DNA of 47,789 bases, from NCBI RefSeq assembly GCF_018494035.1, contig NZ_JABBFO010000017.1, positions 1-47,789 on the forward strand, read 5' to 3'. A program made the position numbers and the translations under genes. Under the pieces are notes generated by a model that was given only the letters and a program-made list of their open reading frames with translations, did no database searches and was not told the DNA's origin. Shown here one piece after another: positions 34,761 to 43,203 of the stretch. This DNA comes from Rosenbergiella australiborealis (lineage in GTDB: Bacteria; Pseudomonadota; Gammaproteobacteria; Enterobacterales; Enterobacteriaceae). Within the stretch, counting starts at the first letter, position 1, and each line of letters begins with the position of its first letter.

Positions 34761-35864
34761 ATGCGTGGCAGTCAGACCTTAGTGGTCAAATTAGGAACCA
34801 GTGTCCTTACTGGCGGTTCTCGTCAATTGAATCGTGCAAGAATGGTTGAGATAGTGCGCCAATGCGCTCAAGCGATGGCCGCAGGCCACCGTATTGTTGT
34901 CGTGACTTCGGGTGCTATCGCTGCAGGCCGTGAGCATCTTAATTACCCTGAACTGCCCCCCACCATTGCGTCCAAGCAATTACTTGCTGCAGTGGGTCAA
35001 TGTCGATTGATCCAGTTGTGGGAACAGCTATTTGCTATTTATGGTATCCACATTGGGCAAATGCTGATCACCCGTGCTGATATGGAAGATAGAGAACGTT
35101 TCCTTAATGCTCGTGATATGTTGCATGCGCTATTGGAGCAACGTATTGTTCCTGTGATCAATGAAAATGATGCCGTGGCTACGGCAGAAATTAAAGTGGG
35201 CGATAACGATAACCTCTCGGCATTAGCTGCTATTCTCTCCGATGCTGACAAACTCTTACTTTTGACTGATCAACAAGGGCTCTTTACCGCAGATCCTCGC
35301 CATGACCCAAATGCTACGCTCATTAGCGACGTCTACCAGATTGATGATGCTTTAAAAATGATGGCCGGCGGCAGTGTATCGGGATTAGGTACGGGAGGAA
35401 TGGCGACAAAACTACAGGCTGCAGAAGTCGCGTGTCGTGCCGGTATCGATGTGATTATCGCACCCGGCGATCAACCAATTGTTATTAATAAACTGTTGGA
35501 AGGTGAGAAAATGGGCACATTATTTCATGCTCAAGAGCATCGCCTTGAAAGTCGGAAACATTGGATTTTTGGCGCACCGCCAGCAGGATCCGCGATCATT
35601 GATGCCGGGGCATTGACTGCATTACTTGAGCGAGGAAGCTCATTACTACCAAAGGGCATTACCGAGGTGATTGGTAATTTCTCTCGCGGAGAAGTCATTG
35701 CCATCCGTGACGATCAAGGTAATGATATTGCCCACGGCGTTTCACGTTACAACAGTGATGCGTTACGGATGATTGCCGGGAAGCATAGCCAAACAATCAG
35801 TGAAATTTTAGGCTATGAGTATGGTGCTGTTGCCGTACATCGTGATGATATGATCGTAGGATAA
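34761..35864 (+). CDS. proB: Glutamate 5-kinase ProB
   Basis: First enzyme of proline synthesis, phosphorylating glutamate with ATP. It has an amino-acid-kinase domain ([13 protein letters not shown], ~7-19; [20 protein letters not shown]) and a C-terminal PUA domain (~275-365). I start it at ATG 34761, giving 367 aa as in E. coli; a GTG four codons upstream is possible. The aspartate in [15 protein letters not shown], whose E. coli counterpart (D107) is needed for proline feedback inhibition, is conserved. It forms an operon with proA, six bases downstream. Confidence 0.97.
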   Translation: MRGSQTLVVKLGTSVLTGGSRQLNRARMVEIVRQCAQAMAAGHRIVVVTSGAIAAGREHLNYPELPPTIASKQLLAAVGQCRLIQLWEQLFAIYGIHIGQMLITRADMEDRERFLNARDMLHALLEQRIVPVINENDAVATAEIKVGDNDNLSALAAILSDADKLLLLTDQQGLFTADPRHDPNATLISDVYQIDDALKMMAGGSVSGLGTGGMATKLQAAEVACRAGIDVIIAPGDQPIVINKLLEGEKMGTLFHAQEHRLESRKHWIFGAPPAGSAIIDAGALTALLERGSSLLPKGITEVIGNFSRGEVIAIRDDQGNDIAHGVSRYNSDALRMIAGKHSQTISEILGYEYGAVAVHRDDMIVG

Positions 35865-35870
35865 TTCAAA

Positions 35871-37127
35871 ATGAATCTAGAACTTATGGGGCAGAAAGCG
35901 AAAGCGGCTGCTTACCAACTCGCCTCATTGACGGCACAGCAAAAAAATCAGTTGTTGATGGCTATTGCCGATAAATTGGATGAAAAAGCGGCTGATATTT
36001 TACAGGCAAATCAGTTAGATGTCGCTGATGCTCTTGAACAGCAACTGTCCGCTGCCTTAATCGATCGCCTGACACTTACCGTTGAGCGTTTGGCTGATAT
36101 TGCGAACGATGTACGTAAAGTCTGCCAACTGAGTGATCCTATTGGTCAAGTCGTTGACGGCGGTCAGCTGGATAGCGGACTGAAGATAGAACGCCGTCGT
36201 GTACCATTAGGGGTTGTCGCGATTATTTATGAAGCCCGCCCTAATGTGACTATTGATGTGGCAACATTGTGCTTAAAAACCGGCAATGCGGCGATTCTGC
36301 GGGGTGGAAAAGAAACTTTCCGTACCAATGCACAAACCGTTAGTGTGATTCAGCAAGCATTGGTACAGCAAGGATTGCCAATTGAGGCAGTGCAAGCAAT
36401 AGAGGATCCAGACCGTCAGTGGGTGAGTCAATTATTAAAACTCGATAAGTATGTGGATATGCTAATTCCTCGGGGTGGTGCGGGATTACATAAACTTTGT
36501 CGTGAACAGTCCACCATTCCGGTTATTACGGGGGGGATTGGCGTTTGTCATCTTTATATTGATGAGATGATGAACACAGAACAGGCGATTAATGTCGTGG
36601 TGAATGCAAAAAAACAGCGTCCGAGTGCTTGTAATTCACTCGAAACACTTTTAATTCACCAAGCACAGCTTACGGCCTTTTTACCTGATTTTATCGCACG
36701 TATGGAGCAAGAGGGGATCACTCTGCATGTTGACTCGGCGCTATTATCTCATCCAGCTTTCTCAGGGAGGGAGTACGCACCAGTCACTGACGCTGCTTAT
36801 CGTGATGAATGGCTATCCCTCGACCTTAACGTCAAAGCTGTAGAGAGTCTCGTTGAAGCGGTTGAACATATTCGTGAATACGGCACCCAGCATTCTGATG
36901 GTATTTTGACTGAAAATTATCACCATGCCCAAGTATTTGTCGATCAGGTTGATTCTGCTGCCGTCTATGTCAATGCCAGTACACGTTTCACCGATGGTGG
37001 GCAATTTGGGTTAGGTGCTGAAGTGGCGGTCAGTACCCAAAAGTTGCACGCTAGAGGTCCAATGGGACTCGAAGCGTTAACCACCTATAAGTGGATTTGT
37101 TGGGGACAAAATACCTTACGCGATTAA
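35871..37127 (+). CDS. proA: Gamma-glutamyl phosphate reductase ProA
   Basis: NADPH-dependent reduction of glutamyl 5-phosphate to the semialdehyde, second step of proline synthesis. It is 418 aa (E. coli 417). The aldehyde-dehydrogenase fold shows the catalytic cysteine in [13 protein letters not shown], the [14 protein letters not shown] segment (~122-135) and [11 protein letters not shown]-type C-terminal sequence ([19 protein letters not shown]). No T-rich terminator follows; only an 18-bp palindrome is seen after the stop. Confidence 0.97.
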   Translation: MNLELMGQKAKAAAYQLASLTAQQKNQLLMAIADKLDEKAADILQANQLDVADALEQQLSAALIDRLTLTVERLADIANDVRKVCQLSDPIGQVVDGGQLDSGLKIERRRVPLGVVAIIYEARPNVTIDVATLCLKTGNAAILRGGKETFRTNAQTVSVIQQALVQQGLPIEAVQAIEDPDRQWVSQLLKLDKYVDMLIPRGGAGLHKLCREQSTIPVITGGIGVCHLYIDEMMNTEQAINVVVNAKKQRPSACNSLETLLIHQAQLTAFLPDFIARMEQEGITLHVDSALLSHPAFSGREYAPVTDAAYRDEWLSLDLNVKAVESLVEAVEHIREYGTQHSDGILTENYHHAQVFVDQVDSAAVYVNASTRFTDGGQFGLGAEVAVSTQKLHARGPMGLEALTTYKWICWGQNTLRD

Positions 37128-37170
37128 GGAAGGGTCTGATAATACGGCTGGCAAAGCGGTATTACGATCA

Positions 37171-37188
37171 ATCAAGATTAATCTTGAT
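37171..37188. repeat. 18-bp palindrome after proA
   Basis: ATCAAGATTAATCTTGAT is perfectly self-complementary. It has no T run, so it is more likely a protein-binding dyad in front of the RcnB-like gene than a terminator. I cannot name a regulator. Confidence 0.45.
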
Positions 37189-37246
37189 GGTTACCGATAA
37201 CGTTTTACGCATAATTCCTTTCTCTTTTTAGTGGGTATGAGAAGCT

Positions 37247-37657
37247 ATGTGTAAAAAATCTCAAGTGTTTGCATTGATTGTATTGGCCCTTACTCCGATG
37301 AGCATGGTTTACGCCCATGATTATCATGACCAACCTGGTGGACCCGGTTTTCCAGGCCCTCCAGGCCCTCACTGGCAAGAGCATCATCAGTGGCGGGGCG
37401 ATGATCGAGGTTTCGATCGTCGCCCACCCCCTCATCATTATCAAGGGCAACCTGACTTCGTCTATGGTGGCCATCATTTCAGGCCTGGTGGACGTTACCC
37501 GCAGCGCTATTATCAAGACCGTTATTGGGTTAATGATTGGCATGGATGTGGACTAGGAGCTCCTCCTCCTGGGCATCGTTGGGCAAATATTGATGGTAAT
37601 TATGTCTTAATTGCTGTTGCAACCGGCGTCATAACCTCGCTGATTCTTAATCATTAA
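37247..37657 (+). CDS. Small exported RcnB-like protein, His/Pro/Gly-rich
   Basis: A signal peptide (MCKKSQVFALIVLALTPMSMVYA) is followed by a His-, Pro-, Gly- and Tyr-rich stretch (~24-90) with collagen-like GGPGFPGPPGPH and several HH pairs. A C-terminal RcnB-type domain ends APPPGHRWANIDGNYVLIAV. RcnB of E. coli is a periplasmic protein affecting nickel/cobalt efflux; the His-rich part here suggests metal binding, but function is inferred. It is 136 aa. It is a lone gene between proA and aroF, with a clear terminator, and is not found at this place in E. coli. Confidence 0.75.
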   Translation: MCKKSQVFALIVLALTPMSMVYAHDYHDQPGGPGFPGPPGPHWQEHHQWRGDDRGFDRRPPPHHYQGQPDFVYGGHHFRPGGRYPQRYYQDRYWVNDWHGCGLGAPPPGHRWANIDGNYVLIAVATGVITSLILNH

Positions 37658-37662
37658 TAATT

Positions 37663-37685
37663 ACCCGAGATGATCTCGGGTTTTT
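37663..37685 (+). terminator. Terminator of the RcnB-like gene
   Basis: A perfect 8-bp stem (ACCCGAGA, loop TGA, TCTCGGGT) runs into TTTTT six bases after the stop codon. Confidence 0.92.
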
Positions 37686-37704
37686 AATTGTCATTCCCTT
37701 TTTT

Positions 37705-37722
37705 TGTAATTATTAATTTACA
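37705..37722. promoter_or_regulatory. TyrR box 1 upstream of aroF
   Basis: TGTAAT-TATTAA-TTTACA matches the TyrR consensus TGTAAAN6TTTACA with one change. It is 51 bp upstream of a second box, about five helical turns, suited to cooperative TyrR binding. Confidence 0.7.
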
Positions 37723-37755
37723 GATTAAGGTTATTAAGAGAGTAATTCACTATTA

Positions 37756-37773
37756 TGTAAATTAAAATTTACG
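37756..37773. promoter_or_regulatory. TyrR box 2 at the aroF promoter
   Basis: TGTAAA-TTAAAA-TTTACG fits the strong TyrR consensus at all but the last base. Its right arm supplies a possible -35 (TTTACG, 37768-37773), 17 bp before a weak -10 (TTGTAT, 37791-37796), so TyrR bound here would block RNA polymerase. E. coli aroF is repressed by tyrosine-TyrR. Confidence 0.8.
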
Positions 37774-37865
37774 GTATATTCTGGAATGGATTGTATTGTT
37801 TACTCTTTGTGTTATTGTATGGCTATTGGTCGTCACGACCCCCTAATTTTAATCTAGGTAATGTC

Positions 37866-38942
37866 ATGCAAAAAGATGCCTTAAACGATATTCATATCAC
37901 GGATGAAACGGTAATGATCACACCTGCCGAACTCAAAAAGATGTTTCCATTAACGGTCTCCCAACAACAGCAAATTAAAGCATCCCGTCAAACGATTGCT
38001 AATATTATTGCGGGTAAAGACCCTCGTTTATTGGTAGTTTGTGGCCCTTGCTCTATTCATGATCCGCAAGCGGCTTTAGAGTACGCGGCTCGCTATAAAG
38101 CCTTAGCGGAAGAAGTGAGTGACTCGCTCTATTTAGTTATGCGTGTCTATTTTGAAAAACCGCGCACGACAGTAGGTTGGAAAGGATTAATTAATGATCC
38201 GCATATGGATGGCTCTTTCGATATTGAACAGGGATTAAAAGTCGCACGTCAATTGCTCGTTGATTTAGTATCCATGGGCATTCCCCTTGCGACCGAAGCG
38301 CTAGATCCTAATTCACCTCAATTTTTAGGTGATCTATTCAGTTGGTCAGCAATTGGTGCAAGGACAACCGAGTCTCAAACCCACCGTGAAATGGCATCCG
38401 GCCTTTCTATGCCAGTCGGTTTTAAAAATGGTACGGATGGCAGTTTAGGAACGGCAATCAATGCGATGCGCGCAGCATCCATGCCTCATCGTTTTGTGGG
38501 AATCAATCAGCAAGGCCAAGTATGTTTACTCCAGACACAAGGTAATGCTGATGGTCATGTTATCTTACGCGGTGGCAAATTACCCAACTACCACCCTGAA
38601 GATATCGCGCAGTGTGAGTCTGAAATGATCAAAGCTGGCCTTCGCCCTTCGTTGATGATCGATTGTAGCCACGGTAACTCGAATAAAGATTATCGCCGCC
38701 AAACTGTGGTAGCAGAAAGTGTACTTGAGCAGCTACAAGCGGGTAATCGCTCAATTACGGGAATTATGCTAGAAAGTCACTTATTTGAAGGTAGCCAATC
38801 CTCGGATCTGCCGCGCTGCGATATGCAATACGGTGTATCAGTGACAGATGCCTGTATCAATTGGCCGACGACAGAGCAATTATTAAAGAAACTTGCTTAT
38901 GCGATGAATGATATTATGGCGTCAAGTACAGTGGAAGGGTAA
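37866..38942 (+). CDS. aroF: Tyrosine-sensitive DAHP synthase AroF
   Basis: Condenses phosphoenolpyruvate and erythrose 4-phosphate, the first shikimate-pathway step. I start it at ATG 37866 (AGGT upstream), giving 358 aa and the N-terminus [15 protein letters not shown]. coli AroF (356 aa) begins MQKDALNNVHITDE. The conserved blocks [28 protein letters not shown] and [14 protein letters not shown] are intact. Residue 8 is Asp where E. coli has Asn8, a position linked to tyrosine inhibition. It is followed after eight bases by tyrA; the operon matches E. coli. Downstream neighbour and TyrR boxes decide AroF over AroG/AroH. Confidence 0.96.
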   Translation: MQKDALNDIHITDETVMITPAELKKMFPLTVSQQQQIKASRQTIANIIAGKDPRLLVVCGPCSIHDPQAALEYAARYKALAEEVSDSLYLVMRVYFEKPRTTVGWKGLINDPHMDGSFDIEQGLKVARQLLVDLVSMGIPLATEALDPNSPQFLGDLFSWSAIGARTTESQTHREMASGLSMPVGFKNGTDGSLGTAINAMRAASMPHRFVGINQQGQVCLLQTQGNADGHVILRGGKLPNYHPEDIAQCESEMIKAGLRPSLMIDCSHGNSNKDYRRQTVVAESVLEQLQAGNRSITGIMLESHLFEGSQSSDLPRCDMQYGVSVTDACINWPTTEQLLKKLAYAMNDIMASSTVEG

Positions 38943-38950
38943 AAAGATCA

Positions 38951-40072
38951 ATGGTTGCAGAACTAAATGCACTGCGTGATAAAATCGACGAAACAGATAA
39001 AGCATTGCTGGCTTTACTTGCACAACGGATGAAACTCGTTGCCGAGGTGGGAGAGGTAAAGAGCCAGCATGGTCTCCCTATTTATGTGCCAGAGCGTGAA
39101 GCCTCAATGCTGGCCTCTCGACGGGTTGAAGCGGAAGCCGCTGGGTTACCTGGAGATTTAATTGAAGATATCCTGCGCCGTGTTATGCGAGAGTCTTACA
39201 CGAGTGAGAATGAAAAGGGATTTAAGACGCTGAATCCAACTCTGCGGCCTATTGTGATTGTTGGTGGCAAAGGCAAAATGGGGCGCTTATTCGAGCGCAT
39301 GTTACTACTTTCTGGTTATCAAGTCCGTATTCTTGATAAAGAGGAGTGGCAAGATGCCGCTTCACTCGTCAGCGATGCCGGAATGGTCATTATCAGCGTA
39401 CCTATTCATCTTACAGAACAAGTTATTCGACAGCTGCCTCCATTACCTGAAGACTGCATTTTGGTCGACTTATGTTCAGTTAAGAAAGCACCATTAGAGG
39501 CGATGATGGCGGTACATAGCGGTCCGGTACTGGGATTACATCCGATGTTCGGTCCTGATAGCGGCAGTTTAGCGAAACAGGTCGTGGTATGGTGTGATGG
39601 CCGTTATCCTGAAGCATACCAATGGTTTTTACAACAAATCGCGGTGTGGGGAGCTCGCTTACAGGCTGTGAGTGCAGATGAGCATGATAATAATATGGCT
39701 TTTATTCAGGCACTTAGACATTTTGCAACCTTCGCTTACGGATTACATCTCTCAGAAGAGAATGTTGATCTTAAACAGCTACTAGCCTTATCTTCTCCTA
39801 TTTACCGACTAGAGTTAGCAATGGTTGGACGATTATTCGCACAAGATCCCCAATTGTATGCTGATATTATTATGTCATCACCGAATAATATTGCGCTGAT
39901 TAAACGATATTATACACGATTTGGTGAAGCGCTTGAGCAGCTAGAACGTGGAGATAAAGCATCGTTTATCAACAGTTTTTCAGCTGTACAAACGTGGTTC
40001 GGTGACTATGCCGGTACTTTTATGGCAGAAAGTCGCTCTCTGCTTCGTTCCGCGAACGATAACCGTAAGTAG
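38951..40072 (+). CDS. tyrA: Chorismate mutase/prephenate dehydrogenase TyrA
   Basis: Bifunctional enzyme of tyrosine synthesis, 373 aa as in E. coli. The N-terminal AroQ mutase domain (~1-90) has [20 protein letters not shown]. The NAD-binding motif [14 protein letters not shown] (~98-111) opens the dehydrogenase domain, which contains the catalytic histidine in [14 protein letters not shown]. Second gene of aroF-tyrA, sharing its TyrR control. A terminator follows, and pheA converges on it. Confidence 0.97.
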   Translation: MVAELNALRDKIDETDKALLALLAQRMKLVAEVGEVKSQHGLPIYVPEREASMLASRRVEAEAAGLPGDLIEDILRRVMRESYTSENEKGFKTLNPTLRPIVIVGGKGKMGRLFERMLLLSGYQVRILDKEEWQDAASLVSDAGMVIISVPIHLTEQVIRQLPPLPEDCILVDLCSVKKAPLEAMMAVHSGPVLGLHPMFGPDSGSLAKQVVVWCDGRYPEAYQWFLQQIAVWGARLQAVSADEHDNNMAFIQALRHFATFAYGLHLSEENVDLKQLLALSSPIYRLELAMVGRLFAQDPQLYADIIMSSPNNIALIKRYYTRFGEALEQLERGDKASFINSFSAVQTWFGDYAGTFMAESRSLLRSANDNRK

Positions 40073-40085
40073 CCAAAGAAACATT

Positions 40086-40113
40086 AGCACCACTCTACCA
40101 AGTGGTGCTTTTT
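40086..40113 (+). terminator. Terminator of aroF-tyrA
   Basis: A perfect 9-bp stem (AGCACCACT, loop CTACCA, AGTGGTGCT) followed by TTTTT lies between the convergent tyrA and pheA stop codons. The pheA side lacks a T run. Confidence 0.92.
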
Positions 40114-40114
40114 A

Positions 40115-41272
40115 CTAAGCGATTACAGCCGCGACCGTTTCACTCGGATAGCATCCTAATACTTTTAAGTATCGAGTAAGTTCAGTTAATTGTTGCAGGG
40201 CTGCTTGCATTGCAGGCTCATTGCTATTCGCTTGCACATCAATGTAGAACATCTCTTCCCAAGGGTTGCCATGAATGGGTCGAGACTCTAATTTAGTCAT
40301 CACAATGTCATGCTGCCTTAAAATCAGCAATGCATCGACTAATGCACCAGCTTGTTGACCTGTAGCCATCAACAGTGTTGTTTTCGCAGGAACTTGTTTG
40401 GAAACTTGTATTGGTTTACGAGCCAAGATAATAAAGCGTGTGATGTTTTGCGATTGATTTGCCAATTGCCGATCAATGGCTTGGAGTTGATAGAGTTGCC
40501 CACCAGCTTCGCTACCTAGCGCAGCTATAGCCGGATCATTTAAGCTGGCAACCATTTCCATTGCTGCCGCAGTACTCTCAGTATACTTAATTTGCCAGTG
40601 AGGATAGTGGTTGAGGTAATGGCTGCATTGTTGGAAAGGTTGAGGATGGCTATAAACAGTAGTTATGGCGGAAAGGGAAGTCTCTTGTGAAACCAGTAGG
40701 CAGTGGTTGATGGGTAATGTCATTTCGCCAACGATGTATAATCCGGTATTTTGCAGAAGATCATAAACATCGTTGATTGAGCCTGAGCTCGTATTTTCCA
40801 GCGGTAATACCGCATATTCCGCTAACCCCTTTTCTACTTGATCAACAATATCTTGGAATTTACTACATCCTACCTCGATCATTTGTTCAAAGTGACGGGA
40901 AGCATAGCTGCGCGCCGCAAGATGTGAATATGAGCCTTTGGGCCCTAAAAAAGCTACGCGTACAGCGTGTTGTTGAGAGTCATTGAGTGCTTTTTGGAGT
41001 AGGGCTTGTTGAATAAGCACTGAATCTTCAATAACTAATTGAAAAAGACGAGTGATGTAGTGGCTATCGAGAGAGAGCGTCTTACCCTGTTCAATCAGTT
41101 TTTCGATAAGTTGTTTTTCACGAGTCACATCTCTTACCGGACGCTGGGTTTCTAGCTTGTAATTGCCAACGGCGATAGCCAGTTCGCGGCGCTTCGCCAG
41201 TAGGGTAAGCAAGCGGCTATCTATATCACTGATATCGTGTCGCAGTTTGTCAAGCGAAGCATATGGTTGCAT
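40115..41272 (-). CDS. pheA: Chorismate mutase/prephenate dehydratase PheA
   Basis: Bifunctional enzyme of phenylalanine synthesis, 385 aa (E. coli 386). It has an N-terminal AroQ mutase domain ([23 protein letters not shown], quoted as [15 protein letters not shown] ~17-31), a dehydratase domain ([18 protein letters not shown], ~104-121) and a C-terminal ACT regulatory domain. The GALV and ESRP motifs that form the phenylalanine site in E. coli are both intact, so feedback inhibition is expected. It is preceded by a leader peptide and attenuator. Confidence 0.97.
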   Translation of the reverse strand: MQPYASLDKLRHDISDIDSRLLTLLAKRRELAIAVGNYKLETQRPVRDVTREKQLIEKLIEQGKTLSLDSHYITRLFQLVIEDSVLIQQALLQKALNDSQQHAVRVAFLGPKGSYSHLAARSYASRHFEQMIEVGCSKFQDIVDQVEKGLAEYAVLPLENTSSGSINDVYDLLQNTGLYIVGEMTLPINHCLLVSQETSLSAITTVYSHPQPFQQCSHYLNHYPHWQIKYTESTAAAMEMVASLNDPAIAALGSEAGGQLYQLQAIDRQLANQSQNITRFIILARKPIQVSKQVPAKTTLLMATGQQAGALVDALLILRQHDIVMTKLESRPIHGNPWEEMFYIDVQANSNEPAMQAALQQLTELTRYLKVLGCYPSETVAAVIA

Positions 41273-41300
41273 GTCCTATCCTTTTCTTTTTTATTTTTTC

Positions 41301-41326
41301 AAAAAAAAAGCCTCCCAGAGGGAGGC
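41301..41326 (-). terminator. pheA attenuator hairpin
   Basis: On the minus strand GCCTCCC, loop TCT, GGGAGGC is followed by nine T, between the pheL stop codon and pheA. It is the terminator form of the attenuator; ribosome stalling at the Phe codons of pheL would favour readthrough. Confidence 0.9.
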
Positions 41327-41350
41327 CTTTTGTTCGTCTTTGCATTCATT

Positions 41351-41419
41351 CTAGTCGAAACGGCTTCCCGGTGTGGGGGAGCTAAAAAAAAATGAAAAGA
41401 AGAACAGATTGAGTAACAT
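41351..41419 (-). CDS. pheL: pheA leader peptide PheL
   Basis: A 22-residue frame, MLLNLFFFSFFFSSPTPG then SRFD, is encoded between the pheL promoter and the attenuator. The FFF-S-FFF block matches the FFFAFFF block of E. coli PheL, so seven Phe codons in total can sense charged tRNA-Phe. It is too short for normal gene finders. The N-terminus and the tail differ from E. coli, and the Shine-Dalgarno sequence is weak. Confidence 0.88.
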   Translation of the reverse strand: MLLNLFFFSFFFSSPTPGSRFD

Positions 41420-41448
41420 AAGTAAATTTCTCGATGAAGTTAACCTAG

Positions 41449-41477
41449 AGAGTATCGTTTGCAGCGCATATCGTCAA
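41449..41477 (-). promoter_or_regulatory. Promoter of pheL-pheA
   Basis: On the minus strand TTGACG (41477-41472) and TACTCT (41454-41449) are 17 bp apart, about 30 bp upstream of the pheL ATG. It lies directly after the raiA terminator. Confidence 0.75.
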
Positions 41478-41480
41478 CCT

Positions 41481-41505
41481 AAAAACAGCGCACCCTAAGG
41501 TGCGC
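41481..41505 (-). terminator. Terminator of raiA
   Basis: On the minus strand a 7-bp stem (GCGCACC, loop TTAG, GGTGCGC) followed by TG and TTTTT lies just after the raiA stop codon. Confidence 0.88.
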
Positions 41506-41512
41506 CTTGAAA

Positions 41513-41842
41513 TTAGGATTCTGCAGGAATGATATCTTTAACACTCCCCATTGCTCGTCGAGCTTCAGCTTTATGTTGAACCTTATTTAGTTGGCGTTCT
41601 AATTTTGAAATAAGCTCGTTAACGGCAACATACATATCATCATGCTTAGCACTAGCAACCAGTGTACCGTTGGGGGTGTTGAGCGTTGCATCGGCAACAA
41701 ATTCTTTTGGCTCTTTCGAGAGTACCACGTGGGGATTAATTAGCTGAGCTTGCCATTTTTCTAACTTGGCAAAGCGCTCTTCAATATGACTACGGATTGC
41801 TGGGGTAATATCCATTTGCTTGCTGGTGATGTTGATCATCAT
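41513..41842 (-). CDS. raiA: Ribosome-associated inhibitor RaiA (short HPF family)
   Basis: Binds the 30S decoding region in cold shock and stationary phase and counteracts ribosome dimerisation. The start at ATG 41842 gives [19 protein letters not shown] and 109 aa; GAGAGG lies upstream. An open frame 26 codons longer is not RaiA-like and would cross the promoter. Core sequences [18 protein letters not shown] (~46-63) and [20 protein letters not shown] are typical. The acidic EEVEEE-type C-terminal tail of E. coli YfiA is missing here (ends IIPAES), which shortens the part said to block dimerisation. Directly upstream is a near-perfect CRP site. Confidence 0.94.
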   Translation of the reverse strand: MMINITSKQMDITPAIRSHIEERFAKLEKWQAQLINPHVVLSKEPKEFVADATLNTPNGTLVASAKHDDMYVAVNELISKLERQLNKVQHKAEARRAMGSVKDIIPAES

Positions 41843-41879
41843 TTTACCTCTCTTCGTCATTGCCATGGTACCTGCCTTC

Positions 41880-41885
41880 AGAATA
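41880..41885 (-). promoter_or_regulatory. -10 element of the raiA promoter
   Basis: TATTCT on the minus strand (41885-41880) would place the start near 41873. The centre of the CRP site (41913.5) is then about 41 bp upstream, the class II activation distance. Confidence 0.6.
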
Positions 41886-41899
41886 CCGACTACACCGCA

Positions 41900-41927
41900 C
41901 AATAATGTGATCTTCATCACATTATTG
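41900..41927. promoter_or_regulatory. CRP (cAMP receptor protein) site upstream of raiA
   Basis: TGTGA-TCTTCA-TCACA (41906-41921) is a perfect CRP core within a longer 12-bp dyad (CAATAATGTGAT, CTTC, ATCACATTATTG). It is near the ideal symmetric CRP sequence. It lies outside the transcript predicted from the -10 element, so it is read as an operator and not a terminator. Confidence 0.82.
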
Positions 41928-42292
41928 TCATATGATTTTCATTTTAGAATCGCTCTTAAAAGGAAAAGGCACAGTGTTTTTCACCTTTCTTTGTTGAAAC
42001 AATTATGTAGGAACTAGAGCTACCGTGTCATCTGGGAAAAATCGTTCACGCTGCTATGACGTTATTCATTCTTTGTGTGAAGCCCGATAAGTGAATATTT
42101 GAAAAGGGCATATTGCTCCTCCAATCACTGGATTTGCGATAAGTTAGCTTCAACACTTCGATAAAGTGACTGATGATGATATTTCGTGGGGGATATAATG
42201 AAGCGATGTGGGCTGAATTTGGCACATAGTTGTGCAGGGCTCATAGATAACATCGAGCGAATCTCGAAAATGTATCCCTTTTCTCTATTTAT
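41928..42292. other. Intergenic region between raiA and bamD without a recognised gene
   Basis: About 365 bases show no supported coding frame. A short plus-strand frame from 42198 (MKRCGLNLAHSCAGL...) has a GGGGGA upstream but runs through the bamD terminator and antisense into bamD. A small RNA ending at the hairpin at 42293-42326 is possible; I found no matching promoter. Confidence 0.4.
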
Positions 42293-42326
42293 AAAAAAAC
42301 CAGTCAGGATGAGTGACTGGCTTTTT
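42293..42326. terminator. Bidirectional terminator after bamD
   Basis: A 7-bp stem (CCAGTCA, loop GGATGAG, TGACTGG) has seven A on the left and TTTTT on the right, so it can end transcripts from both directions. On the minus strand it is the bamD terminator, 15 bases after the stop codon. Confidence 0.9.
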
Positions 42327-42340
42327 CGCATGATTGTGGC

Positions 42341-43075
42341 TTATCGAGTCTTATTAGCCGCAATTAGCTTGGCCACTTTATCCGCTTCTGTATTCAGTTG
42401 GAGTTGGCGATAAGCATTTTTCATATAAGGAAGTGCTTGGCGGGTCGCATCTGTATCTGGATAATCGCTCAACATCTCTTTTGCACGATTAACAACCGCG
42501 ACATAAGCCCCACGTTTAGTGTAGAATTTAACGACAGATAATTGATACGTTGATAAACGATCCTTTAGCGCCACTAAACGTTTTTGTGCATCTGGCGTAT
42601 ATTGGCTGTTCGGATAGCTTTGTACCAATTGTGAAAAATCTTTAAAGGCTTGGCGCGCGTTTGATGGATCGCGATCCGAACGATCAATTCCGAAGAAGTG
42701 CTGTAGCGCAGATTGGTCAAGTGCCATATCCGTTAACCCTTGCATATACATTACGTAATCGATGTTAGGGTGGGTAGGATTTAAACGCATAAAGCGTGAA
42801 ATGGTTGCTTGTGCCATTGGCATATCGTCATTCTTGTAATAGGCATAGATCAGATCAAGCTGTACCTGTTGCGAATACGGACCAAAAGGATAACGGTTGT
42901 CCAGTGCTTCTAACTGGCTGATGGCGCCTCTAAAGTTCCCATCTTGCAGTTTTTGCTGAGCTGTAGCATAAATCTGCGAAGGAGGATTATCGGGAACGAC
43001 ATCTTTAGATCCAGAACATCCAACCAGAGCTAAGCTAAGCGTGGCGAGAGCCACAAGATATTTCATACGCATCAT
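42341..43075 (-). CDS. bamD: Outer membrane assembly lipoprotein BamD
   Basis: Essential lipoprotein of the BAM complex, in the outer membrane facing the periplasm. It has a lipobox ending in C20 (LALVGC) with Ser-Gly after it, and then five TPR-like helical repeats (~30-240), beginning [18 protein letters not shown]. It is 244 aa (E. coli 245) and the sequence [20 protein letters not shown] is strongly conserved. Divergent from rluD, as in E. coli. Confidence 0.97.
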   Translation of the reverse strand: MMRMKYLVALATLSLALVGCSGSKDVVPDNPPSQIYATAQQKLQDGNFRGAISQLEALDNRYPFGPYSQQVQLDLIYAYYKNDDMPMAQATISRFMRLNPTHPNIDYVMYMQGLTDMALDQSALQHFFGIDRSDRDPSNARQAFKDFSQLVQSYPNSQYTPDAQKRLVALKDRLSTYQLSVVKFYTKRGAYVAVVNRAKEMLSDYPDTDATRQALPYMKNAYRQLQLNTEADKVAKLIAANKTR

Positions 43076-43203
43076 GACGAATTGATTATCCTCAAAAGTT
43101 TATTGGAAGCATTTTTATGTGGCTTCCATTGTTTATCAGCTAAGATAGCACATTATCTTAAACGGCTTTGCCGGAAAAACCCAACGTTAACGAAGAACCT
43201 TAT

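Noticed and set aside
37798-37865. 25-codon N-terminal extension of AroF
   Set aside because: It crosses the predicted promoter and transcription start; MQKDAL at 37866 is the known AroF N-terminus.
41839-41920. Longer N-terminus for RaiA (26 extra codons)
   Set aside because: The extension covers the -10 element and CRP site, lacks RaiA similarity, and a Shine-Dalgarno sequence serves the ATG at 41842.
41900-41927. 12-bp inverted repeat as a terminator
   Set aside because: No T run follows on either strand, and the core is a perfect CRP site upstream of the raiA -10.
42186-42413. 75-aa plus-strand frame overlapping the bamD 3' end
   Set aside because: It reads through the bidirectional terminator and antisense into bamD; no family features.
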